From the NCBI GenBank assembly GCA_002707745.1, contig PANU01000027.1, forward strand, positions 1 to 44,047: a DNA stretch of 44,047 bases. The letters are read 5' to 3'. The first letter of the stretch is position 1; the number at the start of each line of letters is the position of its first letter. The position numbers were made by a program, and so were the translations under genes. The notes beneath the pieces are model-generated. The model searched no databases. It saw only the letters and a list, made by a program, of their open reading frames with translations, and was not told the origin of the DNA. Source of the DNA: Flavobacteriaceae bacterium (GTDB lineage Bacteria; Bacteroidota; Bacteroidia; Flavobacteriales; Flavobacteriaceae). This document shows, piece by piece, positions 1-8,787 of the stretch.

Positions 1-21
1 ATGCTAAAGAGAATCTAATTA

Positions 22-543
22 ATGAAAAGTTTGATACAAACTATACAAAGGAATGGAGAGCAGGTACCGCTTGTGGAAAAAACCACTCCGCTCTTTACCA
101 GCTCCCAACCTCAGGAAAAACCCAATTTTTTCACCTCTCCTCTATTTGTGTTCATTCTCATTGCAGTACTACTAATTGGAATAACATACAGAGACCTAAA
201 ACGCAACCATAGAACCCGTAGCCTGGATGTGGCAATTTTTGTTATCACCGGTGTGGTTGGAATTTTACTGGCACTACTTTGGTTTGCAACAGACCACAGC
301 GCCACTGCAAACAACTACAATTTATTATGGGCGTTTCCATTTTCAGTCCTCCTTTCTTTTGCCATTGCAAAAAAACAACCTAAAATCTGGGTACGCAGGT
401 ATGTACTGTTTTTAACGCTTATGCTAGCGTTGTTAGTGATGCACTGGGTTACAGGAGTTCAGGAATTTGCATATGGTTTTATTCCTCTATTTATAGCGTT
501 AGGAGTTAGGTATTTGTATTTACTGAAAGTTTTGAAACAATAA
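22..543 (+). CDS. C-terminal membrane part of a DUF4105-type protein (fragment)
   Basis: This 173-residue reading frame has about five hydrophobic segments (roughly residues 39-56, 69-89, 101-117, 125-143 and 150-168). The stretch WFATDHSATANNYNLLWA (87-104) resembles the C-terminal membrane part of Bacteroidota DUF4105 proteins (Lnb N-terminal periplasmic domain), as I remember them. Those proteins are usually about 380-400 residues, so the large N-terminal domain is absent here. An in-frame TAA at 16-18 lies just upstream of the ATG. Frame 3 of the first bases reads Ala-Lys-Glu-Asn-Leu, which would fit the upstream part of such a protein, so a frameshift near position 16-20 or a sequence error at the edge is possible. 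The gene is convergent with the sugar transferase that follows. Function is unknown. It may be the tail of an intact gene cut by the window, or a pseudogene. Confidence 0.5.
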   Translation: MKSLIQTIQRNGEQVPLVEKTTPLFTSSQPQEKPNFFTSPLFVFILIAVLLIGITYRDLKRNHRTRSLDVAIFVITGVVGILLALLWFATDHSATANNYNLLWAFPFSVLLSFAIAKKQPKIWVRRYVLFLTLMLALLVMHWVTGVQEFAYGFIPLFIALGVRYLYLLKVLKQ

Positions 544-566
544 ACTATTACTATAAACTGCAACTA

Positions 567-590
567 ATTCACTGATTCACCGATTCACTG
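567..590. repeat. Three tandem 8-bp units (ATTCACTG type)
   Basis: The units ATTCACTG, ATTCACCG and ATTCACTG follow each other without a gap, between two convergent genes. The third unit contains the TGA stop codon (585-587, minus strand) of the sugar transferase. The origin may be slipped-strand expansion. No clear terminator hairpin is visible in the remaining 41-base gap. Confidence 0.7.
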
Positions 591-1979
591 TCCTCTAAAG
601 AAGATAATAGTACTCAACGTTTTAATAACGATACTTATATCCAGAAATAAACTTCTTCTTTTAATATAGTAAAGATCGTATTGAAGTTTTTCCAGAGCGT
701 CTTCCTGCGTCATTCCGTATTTAGCATTTACTTGTGCCCAACCTGTTACACCAGGTTTTACGAGATGTCGGACTTCATAAAAAGGGATTTTTTCGGAAAG
801 TTGCTTTATAAAAACTGGTCTTTCCGGGCGTGGGCCTATCACACTCATATCTCCTTTTATCACATTGATAAACTGCGGAATTTCATCGAATCGGGATCTT
901 CTTAAAAATCGGCCAAACTTAGTTACGCGCACATCTTTTTTTGAAGCAAACTGAGCGCCGTTTTCTTCGGCATTGGTAACCATGCTTCGGAGTTTATAGA
1001 TCTTGAAGTGTTTGCCATTTTTCCCCACCCGTGTTTGGGTATAAAATACGGGACCCCGATTGCCTATTATATTTCCCACTAATATAAACGGACTAATAGC
1101 CAGCCCAAACGCCAGTCCGATTACAGAGAACAAAAGATCTAAAATACGATGAAAGAACAAATACAACTTATTTTGGTTACTTCGGCTAAAAGGAAAGTAT
1201 CTGTAAAAGTCCTGCTCTACAAACTGTACAGGGATTCTATGCGTAAGTTCTTCATAAACCTGCGTATATTCCCTAATAGGTACTCCTCGCTCCAGCAAGG
1301 CTACCAATTGGTTATTTACTTCAATTGTCATTGCCTGGTCATGTGGAGTGGCTACAACTATTTCAGAAATAGAAGCGGTAGCCACTGTAGCTGCAATGTT
1401 TTCAGTAGGGTAAAGAGGTAAATCTACAGGGAAATGTGGAGGTAAAGAGGTGTTTTCAATATTAATAAAACCAACAATCTTGTAATTTGGATCCGATTTT
1501 TGGAGTGCCTCTAAAATAGGCAGTACCGAAGCTGAGTTTGTTATAAGCAATACTTTTTTAAAAAACCTTGGGGTTGAAATAAGTGCAATGTAGGCATACC
1601 TCCAAACAAACAATGCCACATTAATAGCTAAGAAAAAATAAACTATTTGCATCCTGTTCGAAGGAAGCTCTGGCGTATAAAAGGGTGTAAGCAGGTAAAA
1701 AAGTACGGTAACCGAAGAAGTTAAGATGATGTTTTGCACTACTATTTCAAACTTGGCGGCTTTTTGAAGGTTGTAAAGTTCAAAAATAGTTGCAAAAATG
1801 GTTAGGTACAATGCCAGTACTATGGACCAGACCCAACGGGTTGCATCTATCCTAAAATAATCGAATTTAAATACCATTCCCACCACGTACAGCAGACCTA
1901 GCACGGAGCCTATATCCAACAAACGCAAAAGGACTTTACGTTCAGAAATATCAAAATGAATATTCGACTTCTGGGACAT
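585..1979 (-). CDS. Large polyprenyl-phosphate sugar-1-phosphate transferase (WcaJ/WbaP type)
   Basis: This enzyme would start repeat-unit synthesis by moving a sugar-1-phosphate from a UDP-sugar to undecaprenyl phosphate at the inner membrane. The 464 residues match the full-length family. The N-terminus has about four membrane segments (near 21-38, 51-69, 80-100 and 110-132), followed by a CoA-binding-like fold (about 140-250). The re-entrant helix is at 279-303 and the transferase core contains KIYKLRSM (326-333), the catalytic Asp-Glu pair (365-366) and GPRPE (382-386). It is the last gene of the long minus-strand locus, 36 bases after the GT4 gene. The sugar cannot be read from the sequence. 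A second, short transferase of the same family lies at 38092-38682, so the locus has two possible initiators. Confidence 0.92.
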   Translation of the reverse strand: MSQKSNIHFDISERKVLLRLLDIGSVLGLLYVVGMVFKFDYFRIDATRWVWSIVLALYLTIFATIFELYNLQKAAKFEIVVQNIILTSSVTVLFYLLTPFYTPELPSNRMQIVYFFLAINVALFVWRYAYIALISTPRFFKKVLLITNSASVLPILEALQKSDPNYKIVGFINIENTSLPPHFPVDLPLYPTENIAATVATASISEIVVATPHDQAMTIEVNNQLVALLERGVPIREYTQVYEELTHRIPVQFVEQDFYRYFPFSRSNQNKLYLFFHRILDLLFSVIGLAFGLAISPFILVGNIIGNRGPVFYTQTRVGKNGKHFKIYKLRSMVTNAEENGAQFASKKDVRVTKFGRFLRRSRFDEIPQFINVIKGDMSVIGPRPERPVFIKQLSEKIPFYEVRHLVKPGVTGWAQVNAKYGMTQEDALEKLQYDLYYIKRRSLFLDISIVIKTLSTIIFFRGQ

Positions 1980-2015
1980 TTTTAATGGTTGATTTGGCGG
2001 TTTAAAAGTAGGTAT

Positions 2016-3041
2016 TTATTGCGACAATAGCGTAATCCATTGTGTTTTCACCACTTTCCAGTCAAATTGCTCCGTTTTTTTACGTGCTGCGAGGGCTATG
2101 TTTTGTGCCAGTTTGGGGGTTTGCACTAATTTTTCAATTGCTTCGGCAAACGATGTAACGTTCTTAGGAGCCACCAGCAAGCCTTCTACTGAAGACTCAA
2201 TTAAATAAGGCAAGCCACCCACATTGGTAGAAACCACAGGTAATCCAAGTGCCATAGCTTCCATAACACTCACCGGGGTATTATCGAAATTGGTAGTATT
2301 TATAAAAATATCGTGACGTGCGGACAAATAAATCCATGCTTCTTTAGATAGTATTCCTGTAAAAGTAACGGGAAGGTTTTCCTTTTTGGCGCGTGTTGTA
2401 CATTGCTCAAAACTTATATCTTTTGCCGGCCCCACCATAGTTAAGGTAGCATCGTACCCTTTATCTCTTAACATCGCCAGTACGTCCAAAGCCATTTGCG
2501 GATTATAAAGTTGGGCAAATGAACGTACCCAAAGTAGTTTGGGTTGTAACGATTTTCGCAGCAAAAAAGGATAGTTTTCTAACTGCAGCGTATTAGGTAT
2601 AAATACAAGATTTTTGTAGCCGTGGTCTTTAAAAGCTTCCATTAAATACTGAGATGGCGCCACGTTTACATAAGCTCCCTTAAAAAGTGCACTGCTTTTT
2701 TTAGGGCTGTTTTTAAGTCGGAAAGGAAGGTTGCCGCCGTGTAGAATGGGTATATAGGGTAGTTTTAACTTTCGGCATAGTTTAGCAACAGTAAAAGCGT
2801 AATAAAAATTAAGAGTACTATACGTATCAATTAAAACAAGGGAAGTGCTTTTTCTATATTTCCAAACTGTATGCAACATTTCCAACATACGCCATGCTTT
2901 TATCTTTTTGTCGGAAACTGAGCGTACCACAAACCCTTCTTTTTCAAGTTTAGGAGCTAGCACATCAATAGCTGTGGCCGTATACCCTCTATTTTTCAAT
3001 TTGTTCCCTATGTACAGGAGTTTCTTTTTTTCCATAGTCAA
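2016..3041 (-). CDS. Glycosyltransferase family 4 (GT-B fold)
   Basis: A retaining GT4-type enzyme expected to add one sugar to the lipid-linked repeat on the cytoplasmic side. The 341 residues show an N-terminal Rossmann half with HGGNLP (101-106), a linker-region motif LWVRSFAQLYNP (170-181), and the donor-binding signature around NTPVSVMEAMALGLPVV (254-270), with the expected Glu residue and a GG turn after it. The first codons overlap the end of the polymerase gene by 53 bases. A second ATG two codons downstream is an equally good start. Donor and acceptor are unknown. Confidence 0.9.
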   Translation of the reverse strand: MTMEKKKLLYIGNKLKNRGYTATAIDVLAPKLEKEGFVVRSVSDKKIKAWRMLEMLHTVWKYRKSTSLVLIDTYSTLNFYYAFTVAKLCRKLKLPYIPILHGGNLPFRLKNSPKKSSALFKGAYVNVAPSQYLMEAFKDHGYKNLVFIPNTLQLENYPFLLRKSLQPKLLWVRSFAQLYNPQMALDVLAMLRDKGYDATLTMVGPAKDISFEQCTTRAKKENLPVTFTGILSKEAWIYLSARHDIFINTTNFDNTPVSVMEAMALGLPVVSTNVGGLPYLIESSVEGLLVAPKNVTSFAEAIEKLVQTPKLAQNIALAARKKTEQFDWKVVKTQWITLLSQ

Positions 3042-4323
3042 TATTCAACAAAGATAAACCATAAATAAAGGCGGGTGCAGCTATGCGCATAGAAGAATGG
3101 GCAATGGTTAACAGCCAAAAAATGATAAACGGGTAAAAATAAATATTTTTTCTACCATTAAGTTTTGTTACCAAGGGTGCAAACAGCAATATAAGCAACG
3201 CTAAAATCCCTAATAGCCCATGTTCAGAAAGCATGCGTGATACTTCATTATGACTAGGTAATTCTATATTTAATTCTTCTTCATAAAACACACTTGAACG
3301 TCCAACCCCCAATCCAAAAACGGGGTACTTACTAAAAGCTTTTAGATCTGCGTTTACCAAGTGAACTCTACCCGTAGTTACATCTTCTTTTTCTCTACCT
3401 AAAGCATCTTTATTGGCATACCTATTTGCGATAAGCCCTCCCGTTTGTAACACAGAAAAAGTCCATATTGCAATACAGGCACCTAGTACTGCGACTACTC
3501 GAGAAGTAATCACAAATTTGGTTCGTATTTTTGAAATAAAGTAATAAATAATAGTAAATACAACTACCATTATAATTCCAACAAAAACCCCTCCCCTGGA
3601 AAAAGTAATTATAGCTCTATGGGTAAAAGCCAATAACATAAACATCATTACTAAATGAACCAGTTTATTTTTATAAGGGATTAAAAATCTACTGTATAAA
3701 ATAAAAACTCCCAAACCGAGGATGGTTGCCACTTGATTGGGACCATACCCCCCCGAAGTAGCTGAGGTAGATGCAGTTCCTGTAATAACATCTCTAATGT
3801 TTACATTATAGAAATAAATATATATGGTCATTGAAATTAACGGATAAATCATAAAGTTCAAACAAGTAAAGAACTCCTTTAACTTTAAAGACCTGCCGTA
3901 ACAATACATAGCTGCAGCGGTTAAACAAAGCGGACCGCTTAAATTAAATAAAATAGTTTGACGAAAAGTAGTATCAAACTCCTGATTTAAAAAAGAAATG
4001 TATACACCAGGCAACAACAACAAGAGATAGGTAACATACGTTAATGAGCTTCTTTTAAATCCGTTATAAAACATCCCTATTACCAAAAATACAATTACCA
4101 TGTATTTTCCAGTTTCATACAAAAAGTAAGCCTTTGTCATTCTAAAAAAGACCTCAGCACCAACTATATACGATGTAGCGATAAGAACCTCCAAATGTTT
4201 ATTTGGCAAACTAAATACTCTATATAGTAAATAAGATACCACCATAAAAAAGTAAATCACCATAGCTTCTCTAAAAACAGTAGCCATCAAACCGATCCCC
4301 ACATGAAAAAACACGAAGAACAA
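2989..4323 (-). CDS. O-antigen polymerase/ligase family protein (Wzy/WaaL type)
   Basis: A polytopic inner-membrane protein of 444 residues with about eleven or twelve hydrophobic segments. Such proteins either join repeat units into a chain in the periplasm (Wzy) or attach the finished chain to an acceptor (WaaL). Family marks are GPNQVATILGLG (194-205), TFSRGG (240-245), a large periplasmic loop containing GLGVGRS (337-343), and SHNEVSRMLSEHGLLG (357-372), the Wzy_C-type loop with its conserved His. It sits among glycosyltransferases next to the terminal sugar transferase, which favours a Wzy role, but the family does not distinguish the two by sequence alone. Confidence 0.85.
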   Translation of the reverse strand: MFFVFFHVGIGLMATVFREAMVIYFFMVVSYLLYRVFSLPNKHLEVLIATSYIVGAEVFFRMTKAYFLYETGKYMVIVFLVIGMFYNGFKRSSLTYVTYLLLLLPGVYISFLNQEFDTTFRQTILFNLSGPLCLTAAAMYCYGRSLKLKEFFTCLNFMIYPLISMTIYIYFYNVNIRDVITGTASTSATSGGYGPNQVATILGLGVFILYSRFLIPYKNKLVHLVMMFMLLAFTHRAIITFSRGGVFVGIIMVVVFTIIYYFISKIRTKFVITSRVVAVLGACIAIWTFSVLQTGGLIANRYANKDALGREKEDVTTGRVHLVNADLKAFSKYPVFGLGVGRSSVFYEEELNIELPSHNEVSRMLSEHGLLGILALLILLFAPLVTKLNGRKNIYFYPFIIFWLLTIAHSSMRIAAPAFIYGLSLLNIDYGKKETPVHREQIEK

Positions 4324-4359
4324 AGGGTGATTTATTATTTTGGTAGTTGCTGAAATAGG

Positions 4360-5484
4360 CTAATTATTTATCGTTAAAATATCCTGCAAAATGCGTTGAT
4401 TGTAATGTGCAAAAGTAAACTTAGATGAAGTGGTGTATCCCTGGACAGCTTTTCTTTTTAATATATTGGGATTCTCTTTATAAATTTCATTGATGATAAT
4501 TTCTAAATTGCTTGCAGTTGTGTGACTCAGGACATACCCATTTTTACTATCTATATATTGCCCAATACTGGACACATTAGAAACAATTGGGATACACCCA
4601 AAATTCATCCCCTCTGCAATCACTTTTGGAAATCCCTCAGATGCAGTGCTCGGCAGTAATAAAAAATCACTTTGTCTATAAATCTCAAAAACTTCGTTTC
4701 TGGGTAAAAACCCGTGAAATACCGCAGGCAACCCAAGCGATATACAGTGTAACTTATAAGTTTCTAACTGTTGCCCATTTCCAATAAAATGTATATTTTT
4801 TACACCCGACAACTTTATTTTAGAAAAGGCATCTATAATTCGTTGTACTCCTTTTGCATCATCCAACCTTCCCACAAAACAGAATGTAAACGGCGTTGTG
4901 TAATTCTTATTTTTAATAACAGCAACACCTTCCTTTCGTTCTGTTAGTGTCAAGCAAGGATTTTCAAAGGTATAGCAATGCGAAGGTTGATCTGGCCAAG
5001 CACCATTAATAGTTACTTTTCTGTCTTGTTTTAAGAGCATATTTTTTTGAAGTTTATAGCCCAACGGCGCATTTTTTTGATTCCAGTTGCCTGCATATTT
5101 ATACCACCCCTGTCTCCTATTTAAATAAGTAAGATAAGGGATAAGAAAAACTCCTATACCTGTAGGTACTCGTAGTTGAAAAGCATCCACTTTCTTCAAT
5201 GTTTTTCGTACTGCAGCAATCGTCTTTGGTGCCTGCCAAAGTATGTTTAATTTGCTAAGTAGTGTCTCCCCCCCGGAAGGAGGCAATGGTACAAATACTA
5301 TATTAGAATGAATATATGGTAAAGAACTTGGTGGAGCTTTAGTATTGTGTAGCATGGCCACATGATAAATAGTCTCAAAATGTTCGGCTAGATGATTGAG
5401 TTCACTTACCGTAGGCCCCCAACCTACGATCCTACCCTGGACATCTTTATAATGTTCGGTATGCGAAATAATAGCTAGTTTCAT
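4360..5484 (-). CDS. Glycosyltransferase family 4
   Basis: A 374-residue GT-B enzyme. The C-terminal half carries the usual GT4 marks FVGRLDDAKGV (203-213) and EGFPKVIAEGMNFGCIPIVSN (283-303). The N-terminal half is less conserved, as expected for acceptor recognition. The start codon overlaps the stop of the upstream GT4 gene as ATGA (5481-5484), so translation of the two is probably coupled. It would act on the lipid-linked sugar in the cytoplasm. The linkage is unknown. Confidence 0.88.
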   Translation of the reverse strand: MKLAIISHTEHYKDVQGRIVGWGPTVSELNHLAEHFETIYHVAMLHNTKAPPSSLPYIHSNIVFVPLPPSGGETLLSKLNILWQAPKTIAAVRKTLKKVDAFQLRVPTGIGVFLIPYLTYLNRRQGWYKYAGNWNQKNAPLGYKLQKNMLLKQDRKVTINGAWPDQPSHCYTFENPCLTLTERKEGVAVIKNKNYTTPFTFCFVGRLDDAKGVQRIIDAFSKIKLSGVKNIHFIGNGQQLETYKLHCISLGLPAVFHGFLPRNEVFEIYRQSDFLLLPSTASEGFPKVIAEGMNFGCIPIVSNVSSIGQYIDSKNGYVLSHTTASNLEIIINEIYKENPNILKRKAVQGYTTSSKFTFAHYNQRILQDILTINN

Positions 5485-6569
5485 AATTGCACAACTTTGA
5501 TATAGTCTTTTATCACACTATCCCAAACAAATTGTTTAGACCAAGTAACGGCACAATTCGAATAGGCATCATACTCTTTTATAATAGTTTGTAAGGCTAT
5601 AACAATAGCTTTTGAATTATAATAATCCACTAAAATACCAGAGTTATTGTGGGAAATTGCATCCTCGATTCCGCAATTTTTAGAACCTATAGCGGGAACC
5701 CCAACTGAATTTGCCTCCAAAATAGCAATTCCAAACCCCTCTACATCACCTGTAGCAGTAGTTTGACTTAACATAATAAACACGGTCGATTCCTGTAAGA
5801 GCTTTATTTTTTCTTCTTCTGAAACCTTACCGTGAAAAATTACAGCATGTTCCACATTTAGTTTTTTGGTAAGATGTAACAAATTTTCTATTTCAGTAGG
5901 AATGCCTACAATATTGTAAATAGCATCAGGAAACTTTTGAAGTATTTCAGGTAGGGCCTTAATAACATTCTGTTGTCCCTTACGTTCGGTAACATTGCCA
6001 ACGGTTATAAGCCGTATAGGTTTTAAACTTTTATTTCCGTTTACAGGAGCAGATGCTAAAGAAAAACCATTGGGAATTACCTCTATATGCGCTAAGTCCC
6101 AATCTGCAATAAGGGACTTGGTATACTTAGAGACTGCAATTACTACTGTAAGTTGTCTTACGCACCACTTGGTACATACTTTCCTGAAAGAAGCTGGCAT
6201 GGCAACTTCAGATCCATGCACCACTCCTATTATCTTTTTGGAAGAAATAAGGCTAAGTAGACCTCCAATCCAAAGAGAAAACTTACCCGATACAAGTATC
6301 ACATCGTTTTTATTACATAAGGCAACTGCACTGTAAATTCGTTTTAAATAGGTAAGCAACATAAACTTCTTCCGAGGAATTCTTTTGACTTTGTACGCTT
6401 GCTTGAAATCAAAATTACGTTCTTCTTGTCCCAAAGCCGAACGCATATCGGTTAACACGGTAACTTCAAAATTATTTTTAGTAAGAAATTTTGCTAAATT
6501 ATGGGCGTGTGCTCCTATGCCACCAGGCTGAGGAGGAAATTCAGAAGTTATGAGCAGCAGTTTAGTCAA
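5481..6569 (-). CDS. Glycosyltransferase family 4
   Basis: A 362-residue GT4 enzyme with a classical N-terminal acceptor loop FPPQPGGIGAHAHNLA (11-26), HGSE (118-121), AVSKYTK (145-151), GNVTERKGQ (191-199) and the donor site VEGFGIAILEANSVGVPAIG (276-295). The Gly-rich loop and both Glu residues of the EX7E motif region are intact, so it should be active. It overlaps the next gene by an ATGA and the preceding GT2 gene by 8 bases. These overlaps show one transcription unit. Donor sugar is unknown. Confidence 0.9.
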   Translation of the reverse strand: MTKLLLITSEFPPQPGGIGAHAHNLAKFLTKNNFEVTVLTDMRSALGQEERNFDFKQAYKVKRIPRKKFMLLTYLKRIYSAVALCNKNDVILVSGKFSLWIGGLLSLISSKKIIGVVHGSEVAMPASFRKVCTKWCVRQLTVVIAVSKYTKSLIADWDLAHIEVIPNGFSLASAPVNGNKSLKPIRLITVGNVTERKGQQNVIKALPEILQKFPDAIYNIVGIPTEIENLLHLTKKLNVEHAVIFHGKVSEEEKIKLLQESTVFIMLSQTTATGDVEGFGIAILEANSVGVPAIGSKNCGIEDAISHNNSGILVDYYNSKAIVIALQTIIKEYDAYSNCAVTWSKQFVWDSVIKDYIKVVQL

Positions 6570-7893
6570 GGGATTGAATTAAAGGGCCTTCTTTTAACTT
6601 TTTACCAGCCTTGTTCCAAGAAATAAGAATTTGTACTATAATAAAAGGTAGTAGTAAGATAGAAACAAAGATACCCAAAAGGAGTAATTTTTTATTTTTT
6701 TTGAAACGATAATGAATAATGGAAGGTGGCACAGCTTTTAATAAGGCGAAAAGTACACGTTTCGTTTCAAAATAACTACGATAAAAATATAAAACACTAG
6801 GTATAGGCCTAGGAGAAAAAAGCTTTGTTGTTCTAAATGCATCCCAACTGCCCATTTGACGCAAGCCGCCTGTTCCTACTTTAAGATGCACCCTGGAAGC
6901 AAAGGGATTGCTTATGTTTTTATAGTCATTTTTATACATTCGCATTCCAAACTCCCCATCGCCCATCCGTTGTTTTTCAAACTGCCTGTCGTACAAGCCA
7001 ATCGCTTTAAAAACTGATTTTTTCAACAATACATTTCCGGTATCTAACTGGTCTGAAATTCTGAAGTAAGAATAATGCTCCGGGATAGCATCTCCAACGG
7101 TAGAGAGTGACACTCCGGAAGACCCTTCGGCGTTAAAATAATCCAGACACTTCAAATGCTGCAAAATCCAATCTTTAGCCACCCTGCTATCGTCATCAAA
7201 AAACAACAGGAGTTCTCCCTTTGAAACTTCTACAGCTGTATTTCGTGCCAACCACAGTGCCTTTTCTTTTTGATGGATTAGATTAATTTCTAAATTGAAA
7301 CCTTTGTAAAATGAAGCTGAAAATTTATCGGATTGATCTACTATAATGACTTCAAAATGGGGGTACGTTTGTTTTTCCAGATCTTTTAAAACGTCCTGCA
7401 GGTAATCGTATCGGTTTAAAGTAGGAATAATCACCGAAACCATAGGTTTTGATGCCACCAGTGTACTTTGAAACTCAGGAAAGTTGGTACGTTGTATAGC
7501 CTTTTTAGCCAGTTGTTGTTTTTTTACAGACCTTGCATACCAAAAGGCTCCTATTTCAGCAAAAGGATTTTTAAGTCCACCCAACCGTAGCAGGAGCACG
7601 TATAATGACCATACCGGGTTAAAGTAAGACCGTAAAAATACATATTCATCTTTAATGGGGAGCGGGTCAAAACTTTTATAAAAGGTAGCTCCCTGGGTAT
7701 AGCCTATATGAATGGCCTGCCACACCAGATCATAATCTCTTGCGCTCTGCGAGGTGTATTTTGCGTTCGGTTGCAACCCCTCGAGGATGTTAATTGGAAT
7801 GCTTTCAAGTTTTGGATAGATATACGAACCGTTTAGCCTGGGAACGGAAAAATATCTAACGGGCTGTAGGTACAGTAAAAATCTAAAAGGCAT
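6562..7893 (-). CDS. GT2 glycosyltransferase with a long N-terminal region and a C-terminal membrane helix
   Basis: The GT-A domain begins only at about residue 151 (VSVIIPTLNRYDYL) and contains the metal-binding FFDDDSRVAKDW with DDD at 233-235. The first 150 residues do not match a domain I recognise. They have Trp/Tyr-rich stretches but no clear signal peptide. A hydrophobic segment at about 403-425 could anchor the protein in the inner membrane. At 443 residues it is well over the usual 280-330 for the simple GT2 genes in this locus. It starts 15 bases after the SGNH gene ends. It probably transfers a sugar in repeat assembly. The role of the N-terminal part is open. Confidence 0.85.
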   Translation of the reverse strand: MPFRFLLYLQPVRYFSVPRLNGSYIYPKLESIPINILEGLQPNAKYTSQSARDYDLVWQAIHIGYTQGATFYKSFDPLPIKDEYVFLRSYFNPVWSLYVLLLRLGGLKNPFAEIGAFWYARSVKKQQLAKKAIQRTNFPEFQSTLVASKPMVSVIIPTLNRYDYLQDVLKDLEKQTYPHFEVIIVDQSDKFSASFYKGFNLEINLIHQKEKALWLARNTAVEVSKGELLLFFDDDSRVAKDWILQHLKCLDYFNAEGSSGVSLSTVGDAIPEHYSYFRISDQLDTGNVLLKKSVFKAIGLYDRQFEKQRMGDGEFGMRMYKNDYKNISNPFASRVHLKVGTGGLRQMGSWDAFRTTKLFSPRPIPSVLYFYRSYFETKRVLFALLKAVPPSIIHYRFKKNKKLLLLGIFVSILLLPFIIVQILISWNKAGKKLKEGPLIQSLD

Positions 7894-7908
7894 ATACGAA
7901 GGTACACT

Positions 7909-8787
7909 TTAGGGTTGTTCTGAAAAATAGGTTTTTATAAAAATTTCGGTAAAATTCCTGGCGCCTTCAGTATTTAAATGTACTTGATCGCTATAGAGTC
8001 TACGCTCGTTAATGCGATGCGAGAAATTGGTATAATTAGGTAAAAAGTTTTCCAGCTTTTTAATATTGCCTTTAAACCTATAGTAAGGTGATGTAAAAAA
8101 ATGAATTTCAATATTGTTCTTTTTGCACAGCGCGATCAGGTTATTATACAGCTTGTTTTCAGTTGTCACTGTTTGTTCCGGAGCAAAATCTTTATCCTCT
8201 GCCAGCCTCCCGTACAGGGGTATATAGCCTCCAGATTCCTCATAATTAAACCCGCTACCCATAAGGGACGAAATGGCTTCCCTAGCCCCTATGCGCGCCC
8301 CAAACTTTTGGTACCTGTAAAAAGGGACATATCTATAGGTTGGATACGGACCTTTATAGGGTTTAAAGTGCTTGTATACTTCCTTTTCGTGCAAAAAAGG
8401 CATCCAGGGAATTTCCCCAACCGGATCCGGGGTATTATTTTCGTATTGAATGTCTACCTGTACATACACTGCAGCCGTTTTTCTAATTTTTAAAAATTCT
8501 TCCAGGAGGGCTATTGTCTCCACAACGTTTGTAGCATTCATCCCCAAGTTATACCCTTTTTTACCCGTCTGTGCTTCAATGAGTTCGGGTTGCAAGGCAT
8601 AGTTAACACGGGAAGACCCAAGAAGCAGGTAGTCTACAGGAGTAGTATCTTCCATGTCCCTAACCCACATAATTTTACTTCTATGTGCCCCGGTATGGTA
8701 AATGGTAGTAAAAATAACATCCAGCAACACCATAACCACCACGGTAAAGCCAACCAGTAAGAACGTATATTTTAAGAACCCACGCAT
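7909..8787 (-). CDS. Membrane-anchored SGNH-type protein, partner of the MBOAT acyltransferase
   Basis: The 292-residue product has one N-terminal hydrophobic segment (7-28) that should anchor it with the rest in the periplasm. SGNH marks are visible: LLLGSSR with the probable nucleophile Ser58, NLGMN (80-84), and SDQVHLNTEGA near the C-terminus with Asp267 and His270. In known pairs (AlgI/AlgJ, PatA/PatB, DltB/DltD) an MBOAT protein brings acyl groups across the membrane and an SGNH-like protein passes them to the polymer. Here the start codon overlaps the MBOAT stop as TAATG, which fits that pairing. It probably O-acylates the polysaccharide. The acyl group, most often acetyl, is not shown by the sequence. 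Confidence 0.82.
   Translation of the reverse strand: MRGFLKYTFLLVGFTVVVMVLLDVIFTTIYHTGAHRSKIMWVRDMEDTTPVDYLLLGSSRVNYALQPELIEAQTGKKGYNLGMNATNVVETIALLEEFLKIRKTAAVYVQVDIQYENNTPDPVGEIPWMPFLHEKEVYKHFKPYKGPYPTYRYVPFYRYQKFGARIGAREAISSLMGSGFNYEESGGYIPLYGRLAEDKDFAPEQTVTTENKLYNNLIALCKKNNIEIHFFTSPYYRFKGNIKKLENFLPNYTNFSHRINERRLYSDQVHLNTEGARNFTEIFIKTYFSEQP

Noticed and set aside
544-584. Rho-independent terminator between the convergent genes
   Set aside because: The gap holds only 8-bp direct units and AT-rich sequence; no stable stem with a following T-run is seen.
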